A stretch of DNA of 64,000 bases, from NCBI RefSeq assembly GCF_017115105.1, contig NZ_JABXKH010000069.1, forward strand, positions 1-64,000, given 5' to 3'. Positions within the stretch are counted from its first letter, which is position 1; every line of letters begins with the position of its first letter. Source of the stretch: Nostoc sp. NMS2 (GTDB lineage: Bacteria; Cyanobacteriota; Cyanobacteriia; Cyanobacteriales; Nostocaceae). The position numbers were made by a program, and so were the translations under genes. The notes below the pieces were generated by a model. The model made no database searches. It had not been told where the DNA came from and worked only from the letters and a program-made list of their open reading frames with translations. Below, in pieces: positions 1-8,829 of this stretch.

Positions 1-56
1 TTAAAAATAAGGGTGGATGATTTTTATCCCACGAGAGTCATAAAAGAGCGCTAATG

Positions 57-95
57 CCCAATTCCCAATTCCCAATTCCCAATTCCCAATTCCCA
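57..95. repeat. CCCAATT heptamer tandem repeat
   Basis: About five tandem copies of a CCCAATT unit lie just downstream of the stop of the minus-strand cobM gene. This is the short tandem heptamer (STRR) class known from heterocystous cyanobacteria. The 24 bases before it (32-55) recur with one mismatch at 18951-18974, so the pair is part of a dispersed repeat family. Confidence 0.8.
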
Positions 96-99
96 GCAT

Positions 100-924
100 T
101 TAGTTATGAGATGAGCGAAATAGATGACTATGTTCGGGATGATATAAACGCGATCGCCCTTTTGCTGTCGAGAGGGCTGGACTGATTATATAAAGTGTAG
201 TGCGAATTAGTTTTTCTTTATGAGTAGATTCTGCCATTTCATTCAGGGGGACAACCTTAATTTTCTCATCAGGCCATCCGATGCGAAAGCAAATTGCAAT
301 GGGGGTTTCGGCTGGATAGTGTTCGAGTAATTTGGCTTGGGCATTTTCGACATGACGCGCACTGAGATATAAGCAGAGGCTAGCCTGATGTGCTGCAAGA
401 GTGGCTAATTTTTCAGTGGCGGGGACTTCTGTACGTCCACTGATGCGGGTTAAAATGATGGTTTGGACTAAACCGGGCACAGTTAGTTCTACTTTGAGTT
501 TGGCAGCAGCAGCTTGAAAAGCGCTGATACCTGGTATGACTTCAAAAGGGATATTTGCCTTTCTTAGGAGGTGCATTTGCTCGTGAATGGCGCTGTAGAG
601 ACTAGGATCGCCAGAATGGAGACGGACTAGAGATTTGTGTTGCGATCGCACCCTATCGATCATAATCGGCAAAATCTCTTCTAAAGTCTGATTTGCAGTT
701 CTAATTATCTCCGCATCTTCTCGGCAAAGTTCTAAAATCTGTTCGGGTATTAAAGAATCAGCAAATAAAATCACATCAGCAACAGCCAGTAGTTTCTGCG
801 CCTTCACCGTCAACAAATCGGGATCTCCAGGGCCTGCTCCCACAATATACACAGATGGTTCTATGGCATATAGTGTTTTTTTATAACTCAGCTTTTCTGT
901 ATATTCACTCTTAAAAGAACCCAC
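100..924 (-). CDS. cobM: Precorrin-4 C11-methyltransferase
   Basis: Predicted SAM-dependent methyltransferase of cobalamin (corrin ring) synthesis, methylating precorrin-4 at C-11 (CobM/CbiF). The 274-residue product has the tetrapyrrole methylase fold signatures: GAGPGDPDLLT at about residues 29-39, HSGDPSLY at 103-110 and IPGISAFQAAAA from about 130. Length is near the family norm of about 260, with roughly 20 extra N-terminal residues, so the true start could lie slightly downstream. No neighbouring cobalamin gene is visible in the window, so the pathway is not clustered here. Family assignment is strong; CobM rather than another ring methylase rests on overall sequence resemblance. Confidence 0.85.
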   Translation of the reverse strand: MGSFKSEYTEKLSYKKTLYAIEPSVYIVGAGPGDPDLLTVKAQKLLAVADVILFADSLIPEQILELCREDAEIIRTANQTLEEILPIMIDRVRSQHKSLVRLHSGDPSLYSAIHEQMHLLRKANIPFEVIPGISAFQAAAAKLKVELTVPGLVQTIILTRISGRTEVPATEKLATLAAHQASLCLYLSARHVENAQAKLLEHYPAETPIAICFRIGWPDEKIKVVPLNEMAESTHKEKLIRTTLYIISPALSTAKGRSRLYHPEHSHLFRSSHN

Positions 925-1060
925 AGCAATCCCTCAAAAAACTTTTTTGATATTTTCTCAGTATCTTTCCGGATTCACCCTCTTTCCCTAGTAGAGAGTA
1001 ATGGTAGATGCACCCTGGTTAAGCCCTAGAAAATATTCTGGGGCATTTTTTCTTTTTGGG

Positions 1061-1250
1061 CATTGGGAATTGGGCACTTGTACTGAGCGAAGCCGAAGTA
1101 TTAGGCATTGGTTATTCTCCTTGTCTCTTTTATCCTCCTCATCTTCCCCTGCTCCCCTGCTCCCTGCTCCCCTGCCTCCCCTGCCTCCCCTGCTCCCCTG
1201 CCTCTCCTGCTCCCTCATCCCCTCATCTCCCCATTTCCCTTGGGAGTAGG
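1061..1250. repeat. Dispersed repeat cluster with pyrimidine-rich heptamers
   Basis: Contains GGGCATTGGGAATTGGG-type heptamers, a 24-bp repeat (1077-1100) that recurs with one mismatch inside the kinase-WD40 gene at 19909-19932, and a long run of CTCCCCTGC/CTCATCCC units. The downstream end overlaps the 3' end of lgt, so the last lgt codons are read from repeat DNA. Confidence 0.75.
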
Positions 1251-2090
1251 CACTACATCGGGTAAAGGGCGTTTAAGTAAGTAAAGCCAAGCTAATCCAA
1301 CTAATCCTAATAAAATTCCTAGACTACTGACTACTTGTGCCATCCGTAATGGCCCCAGCATCAAGCTATCAGTGCGGAAACCTTCAATCCACAAGCGTCC
1401 TAAGCTGTAGGCTGGCCAGTAAACCAGAAATAGCGTGCCTACCTTCAAACGGGGCTTACCAGCTAAAGACCGGAAAAACAAAGTGATTAGCAGCGCAAAC
1501 ACCATTAAATCCCACAGAGATTCATACAGGAAGGTGGGATGGAAGTAATCGAAACTAACATATTCTAGAGGACGATGGTCTGGTGGAATATACAGCTTCC
1601 AGGGTAAATTGGTAGGATCGCCAAAAGCTTCAGAATTAAAGAAATTGCCCCAACGTCCGATCGCCTGCCCTAAAATCAGTGAAGGCGCTACTAAATCCGC
1701 CAGTTGCCAGAAAGAAACCTGCTTGATTTTGGCAAAGATTAACGCAGCCAAAACGCCACCAAGAATTGCTCCGTGAATGGCAATACCTCCTTCCCAGATA
1801 GCAAAGATTTTTCCTGGAGTTGGGGCATATTTTGACCATTCAAAGAAAACGTAATATAGCCGTGCGCCGGGAATTGCCCCAATCAACAACCAAAAAAACA
1901 AATCGCCTAGCAATTCAGGATTGACGTTACGGCGCTTTGCTAAATCCTGAGAAAGGATTACGCCAATTAATACTGCTGTGGCAATCAATAAGCCATACCA
2001 TCGGATACTTAGTGGCCCTAATTTCACCAGAATAGGTCCTGGAGAAGTAAATTGAAACGCCAAGGGCAAGGTGGAAAAATCCAGTGCCAT
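1215..2090 (-). CDS. lgt: Prolipoprotein diacylglyceryl transferase
   Basis: Integral membrane enzyme that transfers diacylglycerol from phosphatidylglycerol to the lipobox cysteine of prolipoproteins, the first step of lipoprotein maturation. The 291-residue sequence is strongly hydrophobic with about seven membrane segments and carries HGAILGG (about 106-112) and the family signature [13 protein letters not shown] (145-157), including the essential Arg and Asn/Glu positions. The tail, after KRPLPDVV, is low-complexity and encoded by a pyrimidine-rich repeat, so the C-terminus appears to have been extended by repeat DNA. It is transcribed away from coaD. Confidence 0.95.
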   Translation of the reverse strand: MALDFSTLPLAFQFTSPGPILVKLGPLSIRWYGLLIATAVLIGVILSQDLAKRRNVNPELLGDLFFWLLIGAIPGARLYYVFFEWSKYAPTPGKIFAIWEGGIAIHGAILGGVLAALIFAKIKQVSFWQLADLVAPSLILGQAIGRWGNFFNSEAFGDPTNLPWKLYIPPDHRPLEYVSFDYFHPTFLYESLWDLMVFALLITLFFRSLAGKPRLKVGTLFLVYWPAYSLGRLWIEGFRTDSLMLGPLRMAQVVSSLGILLGLVGLAWLYLLKRPLPDVVPTPKGNGEMRG

Positions 2091-2353
2091 GAGAAATTAC
2101 CTAGAAAAGTTTGTTAACTACCCGCGCACTTTACTAAGTACGGAGTTTCTTACATTTCAAATACTGGAACTACACTTAAAATCCAGCATTCATATTTAGG
2201 AGTCTAATTCCTAAAGCCTAGTTGAGCATAACTTGTGCCACTAAAACAATTGAGTTTACCATTCTTGCTCAGAGCGCAAGATGGTAAATTTGAGTAAGTT
2301 ACACAAAAGAGTTTCGATATAATCACCTAAACAACTTTGATATATCTAAAATT

Positions 2354-2905
2354 GTGATTGCTATTTATCCTGGTAGCTTCGACCCCATCACCTTGGGACA
2401 CCTTGACCTCATTCAGCGCGGTAGTCGCCTGTTTGAGCGGGTAATTGTCGCTGTACTGCGGAACCCAAACAAAACGCCACTTTTTAGCGTGCAGCAACGG
2501 TTAGAGCAGATCCGTCTTTCTACACAACATCTACCAAATGTAGAAGTAGACAGTTTTGATGGTCTTACCGTAAACTATGCCCAAATGCGACATGCACAAG
2601 TTTTGCTTCGGGGTTTACGGGCTGTGTCAGATTTTGAAGTGGAACTGCAAATGGCTCACACCAATAAAACTCTTTCTACCCAAATAGAAACAGTTTTTCT
2701 AGCAACCTCAAATGAGTATAGTTTTTTAAGTAGTAGTGTGGTCAGAGAGATTGCAAGGTTTGGTGGCTCTATCGATCATCTCGTTCCCCCACACATTGCC
2801 CTAGATATATACCAATGCTACAATCTGAAATCTCAAATGTTGAACCCAATCTCAACGGAAGCAATCCCCCCGCTCAAGAATATCTCGGTGGAGAGGGAAG
2901 CGTAG
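2354..2905 (+). CDS. coaD: Phosphopantetheine adenylyltransferase
   Basis: Fourth step of coenzyme A synthesis: ATP plus 4'-phosphopantetheine to dephospho-CoA. The start is GTG at 2354, giving the canonical N-terminus with the nucleotidyltransferase motif [10 protein letters not shown] (residues 7-16, T/HxGH). [12 protein letters not shown] (86-97) and [11 protein letters not shown] (122-132) are also diagnostic. At 183 residues it is some 20 longer than typical CoaD; the extra C-terminal tail lies entirely in the stretch that overlaps the next gene by 91 bp. Cytoplasmic, hexameric in characterised homologues. Confidence 0.96.
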   Translation: MIAIYPGSFDPITLGHLDLIQRGSRLFERVIVAVLRNPNKTPLFSVQQRLEQIRLSTQHLPNVEVDSFDGLTVNYAQMRHAQVLLRGLRAVSDFEVELQMAHTNKTLSTQIETVFLATSNEYSFLSSSVVREIARFGGSIDHLVPPHIALDIYQCYNLKSQMLNPISTEAIPPLKNISVEREA

Positions 2906-3483
2906 ATATTCAGCAGGAACTCAACCGCCTAGAGGAAATAGTTCTCTCTAGTCTCAGGATTCCTCTGACGGGACGCACGCTCATAGATGAAGAAAAGCTG
3001 CTGGAACAGCTTGATTACATCCGGCTTGCTTTACCATCACTTTTTCAAGAAGCAGCAGCCATCCTTGAGCAAAAGGATGAAATTCTGTTAGAAGCTGAAG
3101 AGTATGGACAGCAGGTTGTTGAGTCTGCACAAGCAAAAAGAGCGCAAATTTTAGCTGAAAGCGATATTATTCAACAGGCTGAACAAGAAGCTGAACAACT
3201 GCGGCGACAAGTGCAACAAGAGTGTGAGGGAATAATGCAAGAAACCCTCGCCGAGATTGAGCGCAAGCGGTATGCTTGTCAGCAAGAGTTAGAGCTTATG
3301 AGGCAAACTGCGATCGCTCAGGCTCAAGAAATTGAAGATGGTGCTGATGCTTATGCTGATGGCATTTTGGGCAATATCGAACAGGATCTCAAAGATATGT
3401 TGCGAATTGTCACCAATGGACGACAACAATTGCAAATTGATAACCTAACGCAGCGCAATTCACCTCCTAGCAACAAAAGATAG
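2815..3483 (+). CDS. DivIVA-like coiled-coil protein overlapping coaD
   Basis: Unnamed 222-residue protein rich in Glu, Gln and Ala. From about residue 55 to 190 it is a predicted long coiled coil with runs such as [15 protein letters not shown], resembling ATP-synthase b-subunit or DivIVA-type stalks. No membrane segment is apparent. The only in-frame ATG upstream of the conserved part is at 2815, inside coaD, so the genes overlap by 91 bp in different frames and are probably translationally coupled. Function unknown; a structural or scaffolding role is inference. Composition matches the flanking genes. Confidence 0.75.
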   Translation: MLQSEISNVEPNLNGSNPPAQEYLGGEGSVDIQQELNRLEEIVLSSLRIPLTGRTLIDEEKLLEQLDYIRLALPSLFQEAAAILEQKDEILLEAEEYGQQVVESAQAKRAQILAESDIIQQAEQEAEQLRRQVQQECEGIMQETLAEIERKRYACQQELELMRQTAIAQAQEIEDGADAYADGILGNIEQDLKDMLRIVTNGRQQLQIDNLTQRNSPPSNKR

Positions 3484-3628
3484 AGGTTCTAACAAGAGAT
3501 GAGGAAAAATTCTAAGTTGGGTTTCGCTATTGCTTAACCCAACAATTTTTTTAAAGAAAGATTTTTTGGGAACCTACCGAGTAATAGATTTAAAATTTTG
3601 ACTTGTAATTAAGCAGGATTTTTAATAA

Positions 3629-3955
3629 ATGCTTACTTTAGCTCAAGTTAATTTTGGATTAAATATAGCTGGTTTAATTGGAATTATTTATTTGCTTTTA
3701 GCAATTGGTTACTTTATTTTAACAGTAGCTTGGCTAGCTCAACGTGGTACTAGGCTTGCAGGTTGGGCTTTAGCACTTTACATTATTCAAGTTATATTTA
3801 CACCGATTATAATGTTAATGTGCGGGATAATCTTGTTTTTTCAAGGTTGGCGTTTAGATCCAATTCTTCAAATTGAGCAATTTTTATTATTGTTATTAAT
3901 TCTTTATTTCACTATTAAAGATATTGTAATGAATGCAGTTTACAGAAATAGGTGA
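3629..3955 (+). CDS. Small hypothetical membrane protein
   Basis: A 108-residue, strongly hydrophobic product with three or four likely transmembrane helices separated by short loops, including a WLAQRGTRLAGWALALY stretch. No enzyme motif is visible and I do not recognise the family. The region is AT-rich compared with its neighbours. It starts with ATG about 145 bp after the coiled-coil gene and is followed by a strong hairpin at 3978-4010. Likely an inner or thylakoid membrane protein of unknown role. Confidence 0.6.
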   Translation: MLTLAQVNFGLNIAGLIGIIYLLLAIGYFILTVAWLAQRGTRLAGWALALYIIQVIFTPIIMLMCGIILFFQGWRLDPILQIEQFLLLLLILYFTIKDIVMNAVYRNR

Positions 3956-3977
3956 TTTTAACATTTTACGAACAACC

Positions 3978-4010
3978 AGATCCCCGACTTCTTTCAGAAG
4001 TCGGGGATCT
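3978..4010. terminator. Hairpin of the GATCCCCGACTTCTT family
   Basis: A 15-bp perfect stem (AGATCCCCGACTTCT and its complement) with a 3-nt loop lies between two converging genes, so it can serve either strand. There is no U-tract, so termination is not certain. Closely similar stems recur at 19007-19043 and 33212-33248. Confidence 0.55.
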
Positions 4011-4049
4011 ACGTTTTGCAAATTCATCAAAAACGCAATTAATATCTGA

Positions 4050-5396
4050 TTACAAGGTGTAAGTAAAATCTTCTACCAGCATACCGGGAACTAAACTACC
4101 TCCTAGTTGGCGACTTTCATAAGTGCCTACTTCGGGAATGAATTCTTGAAAATCAGTTAAGTCTAATAGGTTTTCTCCCCAGAAGCGATAGAGACTTTCA
4201 TCAAAACGTAAGTTTTCAATGGGAGCAATAATCTCTCCGTTTTCTACCCAAAAACAAGCATAACGGGTCATACCTGTGATTCTACCAGTTTGGCGATCGC
4301 TCCAATTTAGGTAATGCAAATTTGATAGATACAATCCTGTATCCAATCTCGGAAGAATCTGCTCAAATACTAAATTTCCTGGACTGATTTCTGGCGCACG
4401 GAGAGTCTCTGAACCATTAGCACCATTAGCAGTTTTTTGATATTCCTTAGCAGTACGAGAATTAACCAGAGTGTTTACCAAAAGTCCTTTTTCTATTATA
4501 GGTAACTCCGGTGCTGCCATTTCTCCCAATTCATTAAATCGGGGTACTAATCCGCGCTGAAAGTTTTCTTTCAAACTAAATGCTGTCGAAAGTTGTTTTT
4601 CTTGACGCGATAAAGCAGCTAAAGCACTATTTCCTTGTTGGATATCAGCTTCGCTGATAGCTCCCCAAGAAAGCATGACTAATAAATCTGCAACAGCAGC
4701 AGGTGCAAAATAAGTTTTGTATTGTCCTCGTGGCAGTTCTTTAGATGGACGAGCAAGCAATTTGAGTTGTATTTTAGCTTCGCTGATTTTGGCTATATAA
4801 GCAGATTTATTCCAATCACTTCCTGCAAATGTGCCCTTAACTGCTTGTCCAGAAGCGGAAAATAGAGAATAATCTAAGGTAAAAGAATCAGTTGCAAACC
4901 AGTGTTTTTGACCACTGGAATCACCATAACCTTTAATTACTATTCCTCCAGCATATATACCAGTAAAATCTAATTCAGTAACTTGTTCTAATACACTTGA
5001 TACTACTGCTTCATCTGCCAATAAATTTCCAGAATGTACTTCACGACTGGTATTAGTTCCTGATGGTAAAACTAGATATGGATCGATGGGTAATAGAATA
5101 AGTTCATCGCGTAGTTCCTGCAAAGCAGAATATGCTAATTGCCAGTCTAGCTCCCAATTCCCAGTAAAGGGAAACTGCCTAACACTACTGCGTTGATCTG
5201 CCATTAGAGTCAGTTCGATCCAACCATCAGCAACACAACCAGTTTGTCGCACTTTCGCATGATTGAAACGAGTGAATTGACTTCTTTCACTACTGAGTTT
5301 TACAGTGAATTGTTCATTTTCTGCTTTTTTGATAAGCAGAGTTTCAATCAGTCGATTAAAGCTGACTTCTAATGCAGATAATTCCTCAATTTTCAT
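4050..5396 (-). CDS. TldE/PmbA-like metallopeptidase subunit
   Basis: 448-residue member of the TldD/PmbA (U62) family. In E. coli TldD and TldE form a heterodimeric peptidase that trims microcin B17 and helps degrade CcdA. This protein lacks the HExxxH zinc motif present in its partner at 5657-7096, which is the normal division between TldE (no metal ligand) and TldD (catalytic). The conserved C-terminal part includes a YLSNLHYLNWSDRQTGRITG-type segment. It lies 260 bp downstream of tldD on the same strand, so an operon is likely. Substrate in cyanobacteria is unknown. Confidence 0.85.
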   Translation of the reverse strand: MKIEELSALEVSFNRLIETLLIKKAENEQFTVKLSSERSQFTRFNHAKVRQTGCVADGWIELTLMADQRSSVRQFPFTGNWELDWQLAYSALQELRDELILLPIDPYLVLPSGTNTSREVHSGNLLADEAVVSSVLEQVTELDFTGIYAGGIVIKGYGDSSGQKHWFATDSFTLDYSLFSASGQAVKGTFAGSDWNKSAYIAKISEAKIQLKLLARPSKELPRGQYKTYFAPAAVADLLVMLSWGAISEADIQQGNSALAALSRQEKQLSTAFSLKENFQRGLVPRFNELGEMAAPELPIIEKGLLVNTLVNSRTAKEYQKTANGANGSETLRAPEISPGNLVFEQILPRLDTGLYLSNLHYLNWSDRQTGRITGMTRYACFWVENGEIIAPIENLRFDESLYRFWGENLLDLTDFQEFIPEVGTYESRQLGGSLVPGMLVEDFTYTL

Positions 5397-5622
5397 GGAT
5401 ATTAAATATTAATAGGGAATAAGTAGATGGAATGAAAGTTAGAAGTTAGAAATCAAGATTTATTAAAAAAATAAAAGTTAAAGATTTTTTAATTTCTAAC
5501 TATTGACGTTACACTCTTTCAAAATAATTAGTAATTCCTAATTCCTAATTATTCGACAGGTTAGAATCTCCTGCTCCTATAAGCAACCGCATTTTTTAGG
5601 TCTAAATCCCCATGCAAAACGC

Positions 5623-5654
5623 AATTACGAATTACGAATTACGAATTACGAATT
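5623..5654. repeat. ATTACGA heptamer tandem repeat
   Basis: Four to five copies of ATTACGA abut the stop codon of the minus-strand tldD gene (TAA complement at 5657-5659). The complementary version, TTCGTAA, is tandemly repeated at 13111-13140 and 29714-29746. Confidence 0.8.
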
Positions 5655-5656
5655 AT

Positions 5657-7096
5657 TTAAGTTCCTCCACCAAAAACTTCGACATTAGCAAATACACAAA
5701 CAGGGGAACCATGTCCTACCCAAATGGCCTGATTTGGTTCTCCTTTACCACAATAAGGAGTACCATACATTTGCCAGTTTTCAGCATTTCCTACTTGGAT
5801 TAAGCTATGCCAAAATTCTGGTGTTGTGGCGCGATAGTTGGGATTGCGGAGGGTTTTAGTGAGTTTACCATTTTCAATTAATTTAGCGTACTCGCAACCA
5901 AATTGGAATTTATAGCGGCGATCGTCAATTGACCAAGATCGGTTAGATTCCATGTAAACGCCGTGTTCTATCCCAGCAATAATGTCTTCAAAGCTTGCAT
6001 TTAGAGGCTCTAAATTCAAGTTACCCATGCGATCGATCGCTGGTCGATTCCATGAAGAAGCACGGGCACAGGCTACTCCTGGTACACCTGCTCTGACTTG
6101 ACTCTCTAGACTGCCCAAACCCCGTTGAAGTACTCCTTCTTTGACCAAATACTCTCGCGTTGCTACAGCACCAGTATCATCAAAGCCATAGCTAGCAAAT
6201 TCACCAGCCACGGTGGGATCAAAGGTAATGTTCATCAGTGGCGAACCATATACTAGGTTGCCAAAATCACTTTTATTAACGAAGCTGCCACCAGCATAGT
6301 TCCGCTCATCTCCCAAAATTCGGTCAATTTCTAGGGGATGCCCGACACTTTCATGGATTTGCAACATCATTTGATCTGGGGCTAAAACTAAATTGGTGCG
6401 GGTGGTTGGGCATTCTTCTGCTGTCAAGAGTTCTACTGCTTGTTCGCCAATTTGCCGTACCCGATGCCATAAGTTTTCTTGTTTTAATAGTTCGAGTCCG
6501 CCTTGGTAACAGTTTGCTTGGGAGCCGTTGTTGGTGCGCTGCTGTACAATTGCCCCATCTTGGGCGGTGGCTCCGTAATGAGTAGCTATAGATAGAATTT
6601 TTTGATAAACTTCTGAGCCATTGCTGCTAACAAACCAAGACTCCCTTTCAATGGTGCTAGCACCGGCTATGGTTTGCACAATCTTGTCGTCAACTTTCAG
6701 CGTTTGGCAAATACGAACCAGTAAATCGTTGATTTCTCCCGGACTCAAAGCATCCAATGGTTCAAGGAATGGAGATTTATATTCACCAACGACTTTAGGG
6801 CGCTCACTTTCACGAAAGGGATGTATCGACCATTCACTGGCTGCTAGTGCCTGTTTATAGGCTGTTTGGGCAGCAGCTTGGAGGGAAGACAGTTCCAGAG
6901 AGTTAGTAGCTGCATAACCCAGACAGCCATTGACCAAAACTTCCAGCATGGCTCCGACAGTGAAAGATTTGCCATTTACCTGGGGTAAGCCATCACGGAC
7001 TGAACGGTTAGCAGAAGTCTCCTTTACGGCTCTGATACCGATCCAATCAGCAGGAATGTTGAAACTAGCGATCGCTTTTTTAAGTTCAGACCACAT
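5657..7096 (-). CDS. tldD: TldD-family zinc metallopeptidase
   Basis: 479-residue catalytic partner of the TldD/TldE peptidase. The zinc-binding motif HESVGH (HExxxH), followed by PLEIDRILGDERNYAGGSF, marks the active subunit. The neighbour at 4050-5396 is the non-catalytic TldE-like partner. The start ATG (MWSELKKAI) is immediately preceded by a block of GGGAATG heptamers on the genomic + strand, so the 5' untranslated region is repeat-derived. In bacteria the pair processes ribosomally made peptides and unfolded small proteins; the cyanobacterial substrate cannot be read from context. Confidence 0.9.
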   Translation of the reverse strand: MWSELKKAIASFNIPADWIGIRAVKETSANRSVRDGLPQVNGKSFTVGAMLEVLVNGCLGYAATNSLELSSLQAAAQTAYKQALAASEWSIHPFRESERPKVVGEYKSPFLEPLDALSPGEINDLLVRICQTLKVDDKIVQTIAGASTIERESWFVSSNGSEVYQKILSIATHYGATAQDGAIVQQRTNNGSQANCYQGGLELLKQENLWHRVRQIGEQAVELLTAEECPTTRTNLVLAPDQMMLQIHESVGHPLEIDRILGDERNYAGGSFVNKSDFGNLVYGSPLMNITFDPTVAGEFASYGFDDTGAVATREYLVKEGVLQRGLGSLESQVRAGVPGVACARASSWNRPAIDRMGNLNLEPLNASFEDIIAGIEHGVYMESNRSWSIDDRRYKFQFGCEYAKLIENGKLTKTLRNPNYRATTPEFWHSLIQVGNAENWQMYGTPYCGKGEPNQAIWVGHGSPVCVFANVEVFGGGT

Positions 7097-7102
7097 AATT
7101 TA

Positions 7103-7205
7103 AGGAATGGGGAATGGGGAATGGGGAATGGGGAATGGGGAATGGGGAATGGGGAATGAATATTAGTTATTCTTTCTCCCTCATCTCCCTCATCTCCCTC
7201 ATCCC
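7103..7205. repeat. GGGAATG heptamer array and CTCCCTCAT array
   Basis: Seven to eight tandem GGGAATG units (7103-7157) followed after a short AT-rich gap by CTCCCTCATCT units (7177-7205) fill the gap between tldD and cysS. The second array reaches the cysS stop codon. Confidence 0.85.
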
Positions 7206-8692
7206 TAATTCCGATGCCAGCGTGTACCATCGCGGCTATCAATTAGCGTAATACCTTCTGCTTGAAGTTCGTCACGAATACGATCGCTTTCAGCAAAATT
7301 TTTGCCTTGACGCGCTTCTTGCCTTTGCTGAATTTTCGCTTCAATTTCCGCATCGCTTAAAACATTATTCTTGTCAGTTTCCGCTTCTATCTCGGCTTCT
7401 AAACCCAAAACTCCAGCTAATGTGACAAGAGTTTGCCATTGACGCTTTAACTCATCAGGGGAAGTTTCGGTTTTCCCTTCATGCACAAGAATATGCCCCT
7501 CACGACGCAGTTCTTTGGCTAATTCAAAAAGTACTGTTAACCCACCAGGAAAATTAAAATCGTTATTCACAATTTCTTGGAAACGCTCGACAATTTCAGG
7601 GAGTAGGGAATGGGGATTAGGGAGTAGTAAGGCAGTTCCCACTCCCCATCCTAGTTTTTTACCGTATTGGTAGCCAAAAAGTAAACCTTCTTTAATGGTG
7701 TGCCAACCGTTGGTTGCTGCGGCGATCGCTTCGTCGGTAAAATCTATGGGTGTTCGATATTGAGCAGTTAGCACGAATAACCGCACTGCCATCGGGTCAA
7801 CTCCTCGATCCAGCAATTCTCGAATAGTGACAAAGTTACCCAAAGATTTGGACATCTTTTCACCATCTACCTTCACCATGCCGTTATGCAACCAGTAAAG
7901 CGCTAGGGGTTTTCCTGTCACAGCCTCAGATTGGGCAATTTCGTTTTCGTGATGGGGAAAAATTAAGTCAGCACCACCAGCATGAATATCTATGGTATCA
8001 CCCAAGCGATCGCGCACCATTGCCGAGCATTCTATATGCCACCCCGGACGACCTGCGCCCCAAGGTGACTCCCAAGCAGGCTCTCCTGGTTTTGCTGCTT
8101 TCCACAAGGCGAAATCGAAGGGGTCTTTCTTTTTCTGATATTCTGGATCTTCGACGTTGACGCGTAGGCGTAGCCCGCCGTAGGCATCGCTTTTCCCCGC
8201 TTGCATATCTTCTAATCTGCGTCCAGAAAGCTTGCCATACTCAGCAAACTGCCGCACGGCATAATACACATCGCCGTCAGCAGGGTAGGCAAAACCCTTA
8301 TTTTCCAACTCATGAATTAACCGTTGAATGCCATTCATTGTGTGGGTGGCGCGGGGATATTCATCAGCTTCTTTAATTCCTAACCGCGCCATATCCTCAA
8401 AATATGCTTTGATAAAGCGATCGGCCACAGCTTCCATTGAAGAATGCTCAACACGGGCGCGATTCAGAATCTTGTCATCAATATCGGTAAAATTTTGGAT
8501 ATATCGGACTTCATAGCCGATAAACTGGAGGTATCGGCGCACTACATCCCAAACGATGCAAGCTCTTGCATGACCCAAATGGCAGTAGTCGTACACCGTC
8601 ACGCCGCAGTAATACATCTTAACCTTGCCTGGTTCGACTGTTTCAAACGGTTCTTGACGACGGGTGAGGGTATTGTAGAGTGTTAGGGTCAT
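7205..8692 (-). CDS. cysS: Cysteinyl-tRNA synthetase
   Basis: Class I aminoacyl-tRNA synthetase charging tRNA-Cys. The start at 8692 gives MTLTLYNTLTRRQEPF, the usual N-terminus; a longer frame to 8761 adds 23 unconserved residues. Motifs: CGVTVYD with zinc ligand C29, the HIGH-equivalent HLGHAR (38-43), GWHIECSAM with another zinc ligand, and KMSKS (GEKMSKSLGN). At 495 residues it is longer than the usual 460-475. Two stretches look like in-frame repeat insertions: SDAYGGLRLR (nt 8162-8190) and GVGTALLLPNPHSLLP (nt about 7596-7650), both matching extragenic repeats. Essential, so these insertions must be tolerated. Confidence 0.96.
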   Translation of the reverse strand: MTLTLYNTLTRRQEPFETVEPGKVKMYYCGVTVYDYCHLGHARACIVWDVVRRYLQFIGYEVRYIQNFTDIDDKILNRARVEHSSMEAVADRFIKAYFEDMARLGIKEADEYPRATHTMNGIQRLIHELENKGFAYPADGDVYYAVRQFAEYGKLSGRRLEDMQAGKSDAYGGLRLRVNVEDPEYQKKKDPFDFALWKAAKPGEPAWESPWGAGRPGWHIECSAMVRDRLGDTIDIHAGGADLIFPHHENEIAQSEAVTGKPLALYWLHNGMVKVDGEKMSKSLGNFVTIRELLDRGVDPMAVRLFVLTAQYRTPIDFTDEAIAAATNGWHTIKEGLLFGYQYGKKLGWGVGTALLLPNPHSLLPEIVERFQEIVNNDFNFPGGLTVLFELAKELRREGHILVHEGKTETSPDELKRQWQTLVTLAGVLGLEAEIEAETDKNNVLSDAEIEAKIQQRQEARQGKNFAESDRIRDELQAEGITLIDSRDGTRWHRN

Positions 8693-8829
8693 AACAGAGT
8701 AATGCGGAAATAAGGAGATACGTAATAATAGGGTAAAGCCGCTGGGATGACAGTCCAGCATCCCTATGCTAGTGTTTTCTGGACTATCTGCGCTACATTA
8801 CTATTTTTTGACTATTTGATAACAGCGCT

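Noticed and set aside
988-1249. Overlapping ORFs on both strands
   Set aside because: Composition is low complexity and derived from pyrimidine-rich heptamers; no conserved features.
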